From Takakia lepidozioides (taxonomy: Eukaryota; Streptophyta; Takakiopsida; Takakiales; Takakiaceae), in NCBI GenBank assembly GCA_030704615.1, contig CM060732.1:74753053-74817052 (forward strand): 64,000 nt of DNA. Reading direction: 5' to 3'. The notes beneath the pieces were generated by a model. The model saw only the letters and a program-made list of their open reading frames with translations. It did not search any database and had not been told where the DNA came from. The position numbers were made by a program, and so were the translations under genes. Shown piece by piece: positions 34,640 to 47,367 of this stretch. How positions within the stretch are numbered: position 1 is the stretch's first letter; every line of letters starts with the position of its first letter.

Positions 34640-36425
34640 AGAGATTGTACTCATAAGACGTTGTTTGCCTTAGCCTTGTCGCCATTGACCCCGCGCCCAG
34701 TTTGAGGGGGAACAAAAGGGACAGAACCTACCTCTGTCAGGGGCTTACGTTGGTAGTAAGACTTACATTCATATATAGAATTAATCCGGCTTTTCCAGAT
34801 ATCCTCTAGAAATCCCTTCACACAAGCATCAATCTGCTGTGTGTGATTTGCCCAAAAACTAGGCCTTAGGAGGGCCTGGGCTTTTGGCTCAGCCTCGAGA
34901 CTTTCAAAGTTGGTAAACAGGGGTACAGGCACAATTCCCTTGATAGATTTGAAGAGAGCGTCTCTTTGGTGAGAGAACCCCAGACAGTGTATCAGAAAAT
35001 GAATACTGTCTTCAGATTGCCCACACAACGGGCAATTGCACTCTCCCTTTCCTCTCTGCTTCTGTTTGTTGTTCAAAGGTAGGCTTCCTGCCCTGAGTTT
35101 AATTTCAGTCTAATGCCGAGAGTGGGTAGACCCTTGAGGTCATCCAAGATGTCCTCCCCCATGTCACTGACTGGAAACAAGTTCAGGGAAGTTTTCTGCC
35201 TAACTTCATTTTCATCAGACAATCTCATGGCAACAGACATGGCTTTGGACACTACAGCCTCTAAGTCAGATTTATCCAGCAGGGTCAAGACTTGTGGATC
35301 CAGGTCCAGGTCCTTGAGAATCTCTTCTACTCTCTTCTGCCAGGACTTAGCCTGTTTGACAGGGCGGTCCTGTTTCCAAGATATAGAGTCGATTAACTTA
35401 GGATATCTGGTGTTGGACATGTGTTGCAAGTGACCCCACCATCTGACCTTGAATTCATCTCGTCCGGAGCTTAAGGACGGAATGCCAAACTCACCCCGAA
35501 CAGCCACATTGGCTGTTTTGGAGCATGCTGCTGACATACACTCCTTAAGCACCCCCACTTTGAATGGATTCTAGAGACTTAGCCTGGTTGGAGTTATCAA
35601 CCCATATTGCAGATCCGTACTCCAAGGCGGGTCTAATAACGCGACAAAGCATGGTTTTCTTAACCTCAGAGTTGACCCCTCTGCAGTGGAAAAATCTAGT
35701 GAGCCCCAGAGCTTTGCCCTTGCCAGTTTGAACAACTTTCCGGATATGTGCATCCCAATTACAATTGGAGGAAAACTCAACGCCCAGGTAAGTGTAGGAA
35801 GGGAGGACCGGGATCTCTTGGCTACCCCACTGCCACTTAAGATCACTTCCTCCCTCTCCTCTGTCGTTGAAAGCTACCACTGCACATTTGCTGACATTAG
35901 CCTCTAGCCCCCAAAGATCAAAGTATCTCTTCGCGCAATCAATCAACTCCTGGAGATTGGTTGGAGTCTCCCCTATGCCTGCGAAGTCATCCGCAAACAT
36001 AAGGGCTGGTATGGTGGTATCACCCACCCTTAACCCAAATCCCTCACTTTCCACATCCTCGAGGAGTTGATTGATGAAAACATTGAAGAGCAGAGGGGAG
36101 AGAGTACATCCTTGAGCTACACCTTGGTCTATGTCAAAGAAGTTGGACATCTGTCCGTTAACAGTGACACAGCTTTTGGTGTGAGCATACAAGTTGTGGA
36201 CAACTCTCCACATCTTTCCCTTGATCCCACCAGACCAGAGGCGGAACCATAGGCCATCTCTCCACACTAAGCCTTTTTGACATCCAGGAAAAAAACATAA
36301 GTGGGTTTCCCTTCTTTTTTCCTTCCCTGGATAATCTGGCTTAGAGTGAAGATATGATCCACACAGCCGCTGTTTCGCCGAAAGCCAGCTTGGCCTTCGT
36401 GGGAACGACCTCCAGATCAACCTCG
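34640..36425 (-). mobile_element. LINE (non-LTR retrotransposon), 5' truncated, RT and C-terminal knuckle
   Basis: Minus-strand ORF2 in three frames. RT (36420-35545) has DQGVAQGCTLSPLLFNVFIN and the active-site motif ALMFADDFAG (about 36000), then thumb sequence with YLGVEFSSNCNWDAHI and RVIRPALEYGSAIW. After a frameshift near 35550, 35558-35073 carries VAVRGEFGIPSL and RWWGHLQHM. A further shift leads to CNCPLCGQSEDSIHFLIHC, the CCHC-type knuckle of LINE ORF2 (about 34980-35035). RT motifs before the QG block are damaged around 36260-36420, and no endonuclease domain is present, so the copy is truncated and dead. Confidence 0.85.
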
Positions 36426-37072
36426 AGACGAGTACTTACCAACACTGGTTTGGACCCAGCCACCTAGTAAGCAAGGGCCTTTGTGCCCTGACATATCCAG
36501 CCACCGAAGGCAGAGAGCTACAAATCAGTTTCCCAATATCCAGACAGATGGTAAGAAACCCTTCACTTCATTGTTGCAAATTTTGAGACTGGATGTCCCA
36601 ATGTGGGTACAAAACATGAAGGCCACACCTACATGAGGCCTTTGTCCTTCCACCTGCTGCAAATGTGACTGCAACATTTCAGCACATATGCTAAGGGCAA
36701 TACTGATTCCCTTCTTAAATTGCTAATCTTGGTCGTAAGTACCGCAATGATTAGATATGCAACTATATACCCCACACAATACAATCTATTCCCATGGTGT
36801 GACTATTCTACCATTACTCTGCGTCACTCTCATTGAAAAAGTAAGCCACCAAGTTCATATGACGGAGAGACAGTAACTGGCACAGGTCAAGATTGACAAC
36901 CAGTTAAAGCAAGTGGCAGACAAACACAGGGGGCATAGAGACTCCGTGCGCTGAGATCTCATATGAACTCACACCCTCTTCTCCATGGGGGGGTCCTCAT
37001 TTTGTGGAGCACAAGAGTCTCTCAGGTGGTGTGTACAGGGACAACAGATACATCCCCTTCTTTCCCTCTTCC
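36426..37072. other. spacer and 3' region of the VPS9 gene
   Basis: No gene recognised. The part nearest 37073 is likely 3' UTR. Two partial repeats of a 'GGTGTGTACAGGGACAACAG'-like segment occur around 37028 and 37105, the second inside the coding end. Confidence 0.3.
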
Positions 37073-40000
37073 TCATTGGTCCCTGAGTATATGAGTCCCT
37101 TGGGTGGTGTCTTCTGGAACAACAGATACATCAACTTCTTTCCTATCTGCAGCACTTTCTTCACCATGGTCTCTCTCAGGCTGCCCTTCCATGGATTGTG
37201 AGCTGTCTAACTCAAAAGAGTAGTCCGTTGTGGTGTCTGCAAACTCAGATGAAGGCTTAACCCCACCTTCATCTAGGCTATCATGGATCTGCATCCTATC
37301 AAACAGGTCTTGATCATTGTCCAACACATTTGTTCTTTTCTCCTCCAGAGACTCTTCTGTCCCAGTAGGTTGCTCACGTTCCTTACCCAAGACAATAGAC
37401 AGAGAGTGGTCTGTTGATCTAATGGCGCTTTCAAGGATTGCAGCCGCCCTTGATCCAACACCACTAGCCCCAGCATCCTTAAGATCGAGTAGGGGCAGAG
37501 AAGCCTGACTTCTTCCAGGCAACCCTGAACCTTCCACAGCTTTGCAAAGTGCAACATACTTGAGCACAAGCTCTTTGTAATCAGTGAGTAAAACCTCCAC
37601 ATCTCTCACTCTCAAATCTCCAGCGCTGGCATAAAGATAGGGGTAGTCCCTTTCCAGTTGCCCAGTCCGATCAGCGTCCAAAATCTCTGGGAATGCTGCA
37701 GCTTCGAGCTTTGCAACTGATGGTGCCCCCTTCTCCAATATACTCTCCTTTGGACTGCTAGGAATAGTTGTAGCAGCAGCTACTGCTGTGGCAGCAGGCA
37801 ATACTCTGGAGTCAATCTGGTCTTCCCTTTGTACAGTCAAGCCAGGGCCGGTTTCAACTCCACCGGATGTCTCTGCGACTTTCGAAACCACTTCTGTTGA
37901 GGGATTGTTATCTACGTTGGTCCGCAGTCTCTCTGTTGGTATAGATGGCGGTGAATATGCCTTTGTTCTCTCTAAGGCAGCTGTAGCTGCCTGCATTCGC
38001 TTCTCAAACTCGCTGTGGTCCATTGAGAGAGACTTGGCTTCCAAGTTGTCAATAAAAGATTCAGCTGAGACAAGGTTGGTGTAGAAATAAGCAGCCTCAG
38101 ACACTAGCCTTGAGTGGTGGCGATAACGTGAAATGTAAAGAAGATTAGAGTGAAGCTGTGGCGGATTGGCCTGCAAGAGATGATCAATCATTAGAAGAAA
38201 GTTCAGCCATATTAGGGCCACAGCCTACCCAATGAAAGTTTGAGAAGAGCTAAGCTCTAAAGATAGCGGACATGGCCATAGCTGGTATGGTCTCATATGC
38301 CTATGGGAAGAATGCACGGAACTGCATGAAACTCTGGTCATATGAAAAGATGTGAACTGGGCTACTCAATGTATAATTGCCTGAAGAGAGTATTCTCACC
38401 CAGATTTCTGCCTAATGCTTCTGGCTAAGCAACCCAAAGTATGAGTTAATTAGATAGAATTCCTTTATGGCTGGTTTGAAAAGAATAGGTTTTGAAAGAA
38501 GAAATTATATCAACAAGTAGTCATATTCAGAGAATAAATGTGAAATGCCTTCCACTCTCAACTCATCCTAGGGTCAAGTTCCTATTCAATTTCGTAAAAT
38601 ATTGCTGGTTCGGAACACATTTTCAAAAATGAGAGCAGAAAATCCTCCGAGGAAATGCGCATATGTGCAATACGTCAAGGTAGATGAGTAACCTACTTTG
38701 ATTACAACATATATGAGCACAGGGAGAAAGTCGTCGGCGCCCGGGGGATTCTCTTTGGTGGCAATGGACACATTGAGTAGGAGGTTGTTGATGACCCGGC
38801 AGCAATTTAGAATGCATACAAGCTTATCCCGTGGGGCTTTGTAGGTGTTGATTTTCTGTAGCTCCTTCTGGGCCAGCTGTCCAACACAAAATGGGAAGCA
38901 AATTCTCACCTTAATATGAAAGCAAACAGCGCAAGCAGTAGTGATAACAGGTCGACTGATGATGGCCACAGCTAACACAAAAGATGGACTACTGTGAATC
39001 TAGAGCTTTGTAGTGACAAGCATTTGCTTTACAGGAAGAGACTACAAAACCACGTACAAGCCATGACGATTCATTCTGGAAGTTTGGAGGGATGTCAAGA
39101 TGCTCTGGCCGAATAAATTCTTGCAACATTCCCATCTTCTCTGACAGTCTTTGATCGTGCTCAGCATCTTCTGGAAGGGATGCAAAGGCTCTGGCAAACA
39201 GTTTTGTCATCAAGTATTTTTCCAAACCCTGCATACAGGAGTGCCACTGAGTGATTGACCAACCCTAAGGTCTTTCTTAGCCTTTTTTTGAACTAGTCTA
39301 GGCAGTAGAGACTGCAGATGCAGTGCAACATCTACATCAACATACTAAGTGGAGCGGGACAGCCAGAGAGAGTGGTTATGGACTTCTTCCTTTGATTGTT
39401 TGGCTAAGCCATAGCCTGGAAGATGACAGAATGCACCACCTAAGCTGATGACAAATGAGCAAGTCGATCAAAGTTTCACAAGATTGAATTGCCTGCTTTA
39501 ACAGCTTCAGAAACAAACAAAAGTGGTACAAAATAGGATGACATGATGAGAGACAAACCTCGCCAGCACTCTCAAGCTCCTCTTCAGTAGCATTCAGAAA
39601 GAGAGGATGGGTATGGAAGGCCGATTCAGTGGTGCTGAGAAATCTCTGGACACTCTCACTGTCTGACTCGGGATCAGGCGCATTGCTCAGAAACTCCACA
39701 ATGAAACTGCATACAGGATTATATGTTAACACCCTCCTGGGATTGCTACTAAGAAATATTTCACACATAAATGCATGGCGTATACATACGGAAAATAACA
39801 ACCAACCAATTCAAGCTGCAGGCACCAAGTGGCTTCCATGCAAACCCCGCCTGTTTATCTACAGGAGCTAGATCCATCAGTACTAGGCCACAGCCTTAGG
39901 TTAATAGATTTCCTCCAGTTACTGTTGTGTATGTTTGTTAGGCACGCAGCCAGATTTTACTCATCGGAGGATGCCTTTTGTGGCATTAATATGCTCATTC

Positions 40001-40728
40001 ACCTTCTCAACAGTCGAGATCTTTGGCGAAAATGTTCTTATCGCTCCCTTCGTCACAACTACGAACAGACCTTCTGGCCCGGGCAATTTTCTTCCCAACA
40101 GGCCCTCTCCTGAGCTCTCTACCAGACCTATCCTATACTCCATAATATGTTCTTCGCAAGTTGGTAGCATCAGTAGTTGGACAATTTCAAAATGTATGGA
40201 GAACATGGCTTTTCACGAACTACCTTAAGTTCAGAATTTCTTTGGCGCAAATCTGTAACCGGAGCAATTAGTGACACTGTGGAGAGGATATCGGGATACA
40301 CCAAGGCACAGTACATCTTTCTAAGACACAAATCTCAAGGACAGAATTTCCGAAATCCTTGACAAACTCTGCTGTCAACTGGTGTTGACTGCATTTTGAG
40401 TAATTCTGTCTTGCATAGAAACAAAAAAAATTCATCGTACTTGCTGCTACTTGACAAAGGAACATATAATTTATACCGCGATTCACACAATAGATTGGAA
40501 TCCCCTCGCAGGAAGCAATCAATTGCATGGGGATGCTACCTTGTTGTCCGAGGGTGGGCTGACATTAGTACCAACCTTATATAGTCTCACAAACCAGAGA
40601 GAGAGAGAGAGAGAGAACCTCTTGATAGAACGGACGAGGTCAGCAGCTTGGGGATGGCGCATGCGATCCAGAAAGTCATGGAAAGTGAGAGGTGCGGTGG
40701 CCGCGTTGAACATGTCCACATTCTCCAT
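37073..40728 (-). CDS. VPS9A: VPS9-domain Rab5 guanine-nucleotide exchange factor
   Basis: Exons: 40728-40619, 39706-39559, 39228-39058, 38876-38697, 38170-37073. Total 1707 nt, 568 aa, all phases compatible. The N-terminus MENVDMFNAATAPLTFHDFL and the LEKYLMTKLFARAFA helix (exon 3) belong to the helical bundle that packs on the VPS9 domain. The VPS9 core is APRDKLVCILNCCRVINNLL and GADDFLPVLIYVVIK (exon 4; conserved acidic pair at about residues 191-192), then ANPPQLHSNLLYISRY and the EAAYFYTNLVSAESF helix (start of exon 5). The rest of exon 5 is a low-complexity acidic/Ser-rich tail with a conserved YPYLYASAGDLRVRDVEVLL segment, as in plant VPS9a. It activates plant Rab5 GTPases on endosomes and is needed for vacuolar transport. 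Slightly longer than typical because of the tail. Confidence 0.92.
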
Positions 40729-41337
40729 AGCTCCGCAAACTGAAGTCCAGCCCTCACTTCCTTCTCCAACGTTTCATCATCGGTGCGCCTTGCTGCATCC
40801 CATCCATTCATCGTCGCACCTTCATCTTCCTCTCCACAGAATCTCGAGCATTATCACTGATCCCTCGACTTACACACATCAGAACGCGTATATATGTTGT
40901 TCGATCTATGTAACAGAAGCACAGTTTTCTTCCTCTTCTTCTCTGCGGATCTTCAAAGCCATGCTGCACACCATTTTTCTTGGATCACAGCCTCGAAGCT
41001 CTGCGCGATGGGACCCGCATCCTCGTTCGCCGACGGAGCCATAGCTCCATCTCTGCACTTCCGTCGGCCTCCCTCCTAACGACGGCGTTCTTCCGTCCCA
41101 TGTCCTCGTTCGTCGACGGAGCCATCGCTCCATCTCTGCACTTCCGTCGGCCTTCGTCCTAACGACGGCGTCTTTCCGTCCTTGGGGATGGACGAAGGGG
41201 TTCTGTTCATCCAAAGCTTCTCCAGAGGACGGATCACGTGCTCCACGAGGCTGTCTCGTTTCAGTCCTCTGAATCCCTCTCTCTCTCTCTCTCTCTCTTT
41301 GAGAGCAGGACGAGCAGTCACAAAGAGAGGGGCAGGG
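40729..41337. promoter_or_regulatory. shared upstream region of VPS9 and UPF0426 genes with an 85-bp tandem duplication
   Basis: 609 bp between divergent start codons. 41024-41108 and 41109-41193 are near-identical direct repeats, each with GACGGAGCCAT, CTCCATCTCTGCACTTCCGT and CTAACGACGGCG. A CT microsatellite at about 41276-41299 precedes the UPF0426 start. Shared promoter is inferred from position only. Confidence 0.6.
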
Positions 41338-42916
41338 ATGGCGTCAATGCTCCAAGCTGCTCCGGTGACATTCCTCCAGGTATCAGCTTCATTTATTTTC
41401 GTTGGAAGACTTGATTTTGCGACTGTGATGAATGGTAGCGGGACTTCATGTTTCTCGTGATTTGAGGTGAGGTGAGGTGAGGGAAGGGAAATACAGGCAA
41501 ACGGAATTTATTTTTCGTACCCAGAGCTTGAAAGTGCTGGAGGTGTGAGGCGGGGGGGAGAGAGTGTGTGTGTGCTGTGCAGATGTGTTTGAATTGTTTT
41601 TGGAATCCTGAATACACTTAAGTAGGTTACAAGCTGAGGTTCAGATGTCCGCTTACCTTGCGGCGGGTGTCAGCTGATTTTAGCGGAGGATCAACAAAAG
41701 AAAATCGGTAGATCGCTTCCAGTGGTCAATGCGTTAAATACCAACTCAAGCACTGGCTGCAAATGGTCTACAGTAGAATGGTCAGGACTGGGATGGATTT
41801 CTGTGTCCACGTTCCCTACTTTCCAAACCAACCGCTAATTCTAACGTTTAAGCTGCTTGCATGTTTAAATTGTCATTACAAAGTGTGCCTAGCGTAGTGA
41901 TTCGAAGGGAGACGATAAGCAAGGGGTCGGTCACCAAAACGCCATGTAGTGAGGTAGGTTGAAATTCGCTCCAGAGAAGAGTTGCAAGCGAAACTGCCAG
42001 ACAGGAGTGTGTTGTATACGTGTGAGTGCAGGGGTTTAGTGGGTTGAGGCCTTCTTCAGCCAGACAGCCTCAGTCTTTTACAAGGGTATGTGCTTCGAGA
42101 AGGCACTCTTATGGCGGTATCCATGCGTTCTTCAATCTTGGGGATGAACCACTTGTAAAGGAAGCTTTGAAGGTATGTCGCTGATGCTTACTCTCTTTTT
42201 CAAGCCTCGTCTTGGTACACTGTGTACATAGCCTGGAGGAATACTGGATTCCAGCCATGGTTTTCCCTATAATGGGATAAGTTGCTGTCCATATGAACAG
42301 ACGTATGTGGTCTGAGAGCTTTTTCCCAAAAGTATGTTTTGAAGGCTCAAATTCTAAGACCCTTTAAGTTGGAAGTGATACTGAGGTTGGGATTCATTCT
42401 AGAGATGGATTCTAGAGATGGTTTAATCGAAGCTTAATTCGTACCTCTTGGCCAGAAGTGCTAACGTCTTCAATGTCTCAGTGGTCTATGAAGTAATTTG
42501 AGGATGTTTTGATGCATGGACGAAATGATGGAATTCTTTTGAGTCTAAATCTCCAAAGAATAGACATAGTCTCTCTTGAAGTAGACAGGCAGGGTTCAAT
42601 TCATTCTCAATACCACACTACACAGCATTAGAGCGGCAGCCAAAAACTTTGCTGAAAAGCTTTGGAAGTTATTTTATTCCAGCCTCTTCACTACTAGTGC
42701 TACGAACAGTACTAACCCAAAATATCATGTCATTCAATGCAGGAGCCAGTCGCTTTTCTGGGCGGAGTTTTTGCAGGTTTGCTACGGCTGGATCTGAATG
42801 AGGAGCCATTGCGCGATTGGGTGGCCCGGACTGCTGAAGCTGCAGGCATTGACACTGTGGAGCCTTCTTCTGCCGAACAATTGGAGTCCACCCCTGAAGA
42901 AATTCAAATTGATTGA
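41338..42916 (+). CDS. UPF0426-type chloroplast protein
   Basis: Exons 41338-41379, 42032-42172 and 42743-42916 give 118 aa with phase-0 introns. The conserved part is FFNLGDEPLVKEALK / EPVAFLGGVFAGLLRLDLNE followed by PLRDWVARTAEAAGI, which matches the plant UPF0426 family (At1g28150 type), small plastid proteins of unknown biochemical role. The N-terminus is Ser/Arg/Gln-rich, low in acidic residues, and fits a plastid transit peptide. An alternative first exon at 41861-41953 (MFKLSLQSVPSVVIRR..., GT donor, phase 0) could also splice to 42032 and would give a different transit peptide. The C-terminal 20 residues after AGID are less conserved. Confidence 0.85.
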
Positions 42917-44440
42917 CACTCCTTGAGGTACTACTGACGAAATGCAGTGGTGTCATCAGCTGGAGTGACTTGTTTCACAAAAATGTAACTCGAGATAGAA
43001 TGGACTATATTCTAGGGACCATATTCCGCTGTTTGTGCTTATGGGTTACAAAAGGATTGATTAGCTAGATCTAGTTCTGACAAAGGAAGGCAGGCGAACC
43101 ATGCATGACACTGGCTGTTGGCCCAAGGTGGAAGTGTGCAGTGGCTTGTTGTTGCAGCCTTCTCAACCCTGTGAACCATGCTTTATCTTGATGGTCTCCG
43201 TATTGCAGCCCACTCTTTTCTCAACTTGGAGTCCTCCATCAGACCCAATGCATCACCTTTCAATCAGGAAGGTTCAATTCCAAGAATCCAAATCAGTGAC
43301 TAGTAAATAATATTTCTCAATTAATGGAGTAGATGTGAATATGGAGCTGTTGCAAACTTTGAAAGAAGAGAGCAAACCAGAAAAGTATTGCATCCCTGAA
43401 AATCAACCAACGAATTGTCTCATGTCCACACATGTAAACACAGTTGGAAATTGGAAATGATGGTACATCTGCCCCAACTGACCTCTGTGTGATCAATGAG
43501 AGGAAGTGGGGTATCCAGCTTTGTTTCTTGTTCCTGGCAGGGGTTTCTTTCTTCAGCCGCTTTACAAAGGTAGTACAGGCAATTCACGACTCCGTGCACA
43601 CAACATGCAGAATGAATGGGAAGTAGTGGAGGTCGTCCAGAAATCCACCTTGCCTATGTGGTTACAGCTCGTTGCTTGAGAGCTTGCAAGAGAAATTCAA
43701 CACTTGTCTCACTTCCACCTTTCAAAATGAAAGGCACTAGTCTTTTAGGTGAAGAGTCACCATAGCTTACACTTTCGCTAATTCAGCAAAAGTCCACATT
43801 TTTTTTCATCCTATGGTTGCGAGTAGATGCAAAGCACATGCAGGATCATTACACAGAGTGCATACTTGGAGGAGTATCCAAGCTTATTTGGGATTGTCAG
43901 TTTCTCAGAGTGTTTGTCATTTGAAGGACCCAATCATATGTACACTCTTGCCCATGGGGTGAGGACGTGAGGACCCTAACACCTAACACTTACATGTCAC
44001 ATGACTTAGTTTTTCACACCATTCTGATGCATCTTGCATACATCCAAGCAAGCAATTGGGTAGTTGTTTCTACTCGCTCACTAGATGTGCTCCACTTCCA
44101 AACTCACAATGGAACATCCAACATCTCAGTTACAACACCAAAAATTAGACTCAATTTTATATCATGCAAACATTCAGTGACGGAAGTCCTTCAGCCCAAT
44201 CATCATACTTACTTGGAGCACTTCTAAGCTTCATATACACCAAGTCACTCGCATCAGGAACGTGCTAGTAATACAACCTCCACAAGTATCTACCATGTCA
44301 TATAGATATACCTGGAAGAGTGAAACATTGTACAGACATCAGAGCTGAGCTGCAATGTTCAAAAAGATCAGACTTAGGAAGAAGGCAAACGTAAGAGAGC
44401 ACCAGAAATCCGACACCCCCATGTTACTAGTGCAGTCGCC
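42917..44440. other. UPF0426 3' region and spacer
   Basis: No gene recognised. Short frames such as 43967-44227 (+) have no domain and no splice context. Confidence 0.3.
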
Positions 44441-44845
44441 TCAGAGTGTAAACAGAATGCTCAAGATATTGTCAACTTCATCTGCTAGGTACCCAATGAT
44501 GTGATAATCTGAGCTTGGGCTATCCAGAAATATCACATGGGACCCATCATTGACGTCCACTGTTACATCCTTCCGGATTTCTGGAAGGGCGAAGTTTGCA
44601 GTGGCGTAGGTTTGGCCATCTTCCATTTGGACAGAGAACGGTGCTCCATAAGGGGGTTCTCCATCATACAGTGATGCGAATGTTGATGGGTCAGTTAAGA
44701 GAACTGAGACGTTAAAACTAAGCGAATCATTGAATAAACAGATGGCAGGACTCGCAGTGTCACAGGAGAGAGCGAGCACAAATAGCCCTGCTAGCACCAC
44801 CTGCATCCCTTTCATGGCTGCAGTCTGTTGTATCCGCCCTTGCAA
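44441..44845 (-). CDS. small predicted secreted protein, family not recognised
   Basis: Single-exon frame of 134 aa from ATG 44845, or 124 aa from the second Met at 44815 (MKGMQVVLAGLFVLALSCDTA). The latter start gives a textbook signal peptide: basic start, ~12 hydrophobic residues, small residues at the likely cleavage site. The mature part is acidic with SLSFNVSVLL, a DGEPPYGAPF turn-rich stretch, GQTYATANFALP and a hydrophobic C-terminus ILSILFTL. It reads like an extracellular beta-rich domain, but I do not recognise the family. Neighbours give no hint. Strictly open frame and signal peptide argue that it is real. Confidence 0.55.
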   Translation of the reverse strand: MQGRIQQTAAMKGMQVVLAGLFVLALSCDTASPAICLFNDSLSFNVSVLLTDPSTFASLYDGEPPYGAPFSVQMEDGQTYATANFALPEIRKDVTVDVNDGSHVIFLDSPSSDYHIIGYLADEVDNILSILFTL

Positions 44846-46305
44846 AGAAGAGAGAACAGAGAAAGAGAGGGTATATTGGCGACTCCGGTACTCCCGATTT
44901 GTAGAGTCTGTATCTGGGTATCATGGACTAGCTGACAGATGTAAATAAAGAGAAAGAAACAGGTCCATTCGACTTGTAGGACGCCCGGAGGAACACAAGT
45001 AGAACAGAGTACCACAGAGCCAGTGTTTAAGAGCGAGCGAGAGAACGGTGAAGGCCTGTTATGTTACTTGCTTTTGAAAGTACAGTACCAGAAAACATCT
45101 GGTAGGGAGAAGGTAGGTGGATCCAGCAAGTGTTCTACACATGCTTGCTTCAGCTATTTGCTGCACAGTTATTGCGGTACTGCAAAATGGTGGGGAACTT
45201 ATCAGCAACTGATATTTTGTAACATTTTCCACTGAAGCCCATAGACCACACCGGTACATAATTTGTTCGGGACCGCTCTACTCACAATAGCATTCCTGAG
45301 GGACTAGACTACAATGTTGGAACTCAAAGTGAACAGTGTAACTCATTATCTTCAGCTTTACTGCCGCTCTCTCTTTGGCCATACCAGCCATCATTCTCCT
45401 CTCCCTGGTTTGTGTGCAGCTCCTGCCAGCTGCCAAACTTTGGCTTGATGTATAGTCTCTCATGAAGACAGATATCCAGACCGCATTTCCTCGTGAGGTA
45501 TCTGTACTTTCTGAGATTTACCTGGTCGCAACCTGATATAGCATTCTGCTACAGCAGAAAACCTAGAATTCAGTAGCCCCAAGCACTAGTTGCTGCTCAC
45601 TTCCATACTATTTCTATTTGACATTAGGGGCAAACATGGCTACAAGAGGATTAGAATAGTTAGTACAGAATTACAGAGGTGAACAAAGATAAACAATTCA
45701 TCTTGAAGGAAGTATGGAACAGCAAAACCAGAACATGGCTTCTCCATTTGACAGCAATCGCACTGGAAAATGTGGTTTGGGTAAAGATCTAATCTTCACA
45801 TGAAATGTGACACATTCACCCATATTGGAGAACAACATGCAATAGTGAAGATAAAAAGAATTGAATACAATCCCTACATTGCCAACACAGCTCATGCGAC
45901 AATAGCACAACACTCACCATTGTCTTTGCCTGCTCACATGGCAGAGCCTGCAGCAAGGCCATTGGCTCTGAAAACCTGCAATAGGAGCCCTAGAGGGAAT
46001 GGATCTACTCTACTACGAGTTGCATTAGAATTAATCCCTTTCATGAGTAGGCCATACAGAACCTGAACTTCCCCTTAAATGCACATCTCCACCGCAAGAG
46101 CCAGCACTAATCTCAATGATGGGAAAACCACCCTTGATTTAAATTTCTAGCAAAATTTATGTACCCGACAAGCTTTGGAAATCTCAAATTTACAGCAATC
46201 CTTGAAAAATTCCAACTTCTGGAACATGCCATAACCCTGTTGAACATATGATACATTTAACGAACATGCTACCAAAACCGCATATAACTGTCCAACAGTC
46301 TTTTC
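44846..46305. other. no gene recognised
   Basis: Upstream region of the secreted-protein gene and downstream region of the SANT gene. Several short frames, none with a domain. Confidence 0.3.
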
Positions 46306-47367
46306 TCATAACGAGTCTCCTTCGATCTCTTCCTCTTCTTCCTCCTGAAATGAGGTTGGTCCTTCACTGAGCCCAGAACATAAAATTTCTTTTGCCCCCT
46401 CCATCACTGCTGCCTTTGCGGCCCCAATGTTGGCCAAGGTCGGCTCTGATTGACGGCTGACCCCTGCTAGGGTTTTCTTTCCAGGCATCTTTTGTCGAAG
46501 ATGGATAAGGTCCAGGTACTTATCCAACTGCCTGTGATCTTTTACCTTTCTCAGTACCTCAGGGCTTGAAGATGCATACACTCCCCCCCTGGCAACAATC
46601 TCTCGTACACGACCACCCACTTCACCAAGAGGGGTCCTTTCAGTGATTGACTGGTCCCTTCTGAGAAATTTATCCTTCCCTTTTCCAGCAGTTGAATATT
46701 GGCCAAACTCAACACATGGGACAGTACAGGGCAGCACAGCTGTCCTGGAGTATGGGCGAGAAGAAACTTCTTTTCCCCCCGAAGGTCCGAAGGACGTTTC
46801 ATCGTGAGAAATGGAACTGGGTTCTATGTTTTCGAGCTCAGCAAACGCATCGTTTTCATACTCTTTATCCGCCGATTGCTGCTTCCGAAGAAGCTCCCGA
46901 ATTGCTCGACTTGCTTGCAACAGCACATGCTTACCCCCGGCAGGCCTCCCCCTCCCAACTAAAATAGTCTCTGCCGATGCACCTCGGGAGTCCATGCCTT
47001 TAACTTCAGTGCAGAACCGTCGGGGCCGCGGTTGAGGAACAGGAGGGGTTGGATGCGCCGAATAAACTTCGTTAAAACACTCCTTCGCTGTCTTTCCAGG
47101 AACCTACACAAGACACCTCTATTGAACTAATTAGCTTATAGTGTAGACAGAAACAGGGGTAAGGGCATCCAAGGATTATAACCACAGCATAGAGGTAAGG
47201 CATCACATTGGTACCTGTTGGGCTATTTCCCGCCAGAAGGTGGGGCCTGGCTGAGCAATCGCATACGCTCTCTTTAGTGCTGAGTGCTGCTCCCTCGTCC
47301 ATCCGCCTTCTTCACTGCCACTGAGGTCTCCAGAGTTGATTTCCCGGCCTTTTCGTTTCCTCCTCAT
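46306..47367 (-). CDS. SANT/Myb-domain nuclear protein
   Basis: Two exons, 47367-47215 and 47103-46306, give 316 aa with a phase-0 intron inside the domain. Residues about 20-68 form a single SANT/Myb repeat: GGWTREQHSALKRAYAIA, then FWREIAQQVPGKTAKECFNE, with the first Trp, the helix-3 Trp and a KT.KEC recognition helix. It starts with a basic MRRKRKGRE stretch that may be a nuclear signal. A Pro-rich linker (HPTPPVPQPRPRR) follows. The C-terminal half has TPLGEVGGRVREIVARGG and a charged HRQLDKYLDLIHLRQKMP helix, and the protein ends in a glutamate run. The type resembles plant single-SANT chromatin proteins, but no named orthologue is assigned. Confidence 0.75.
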
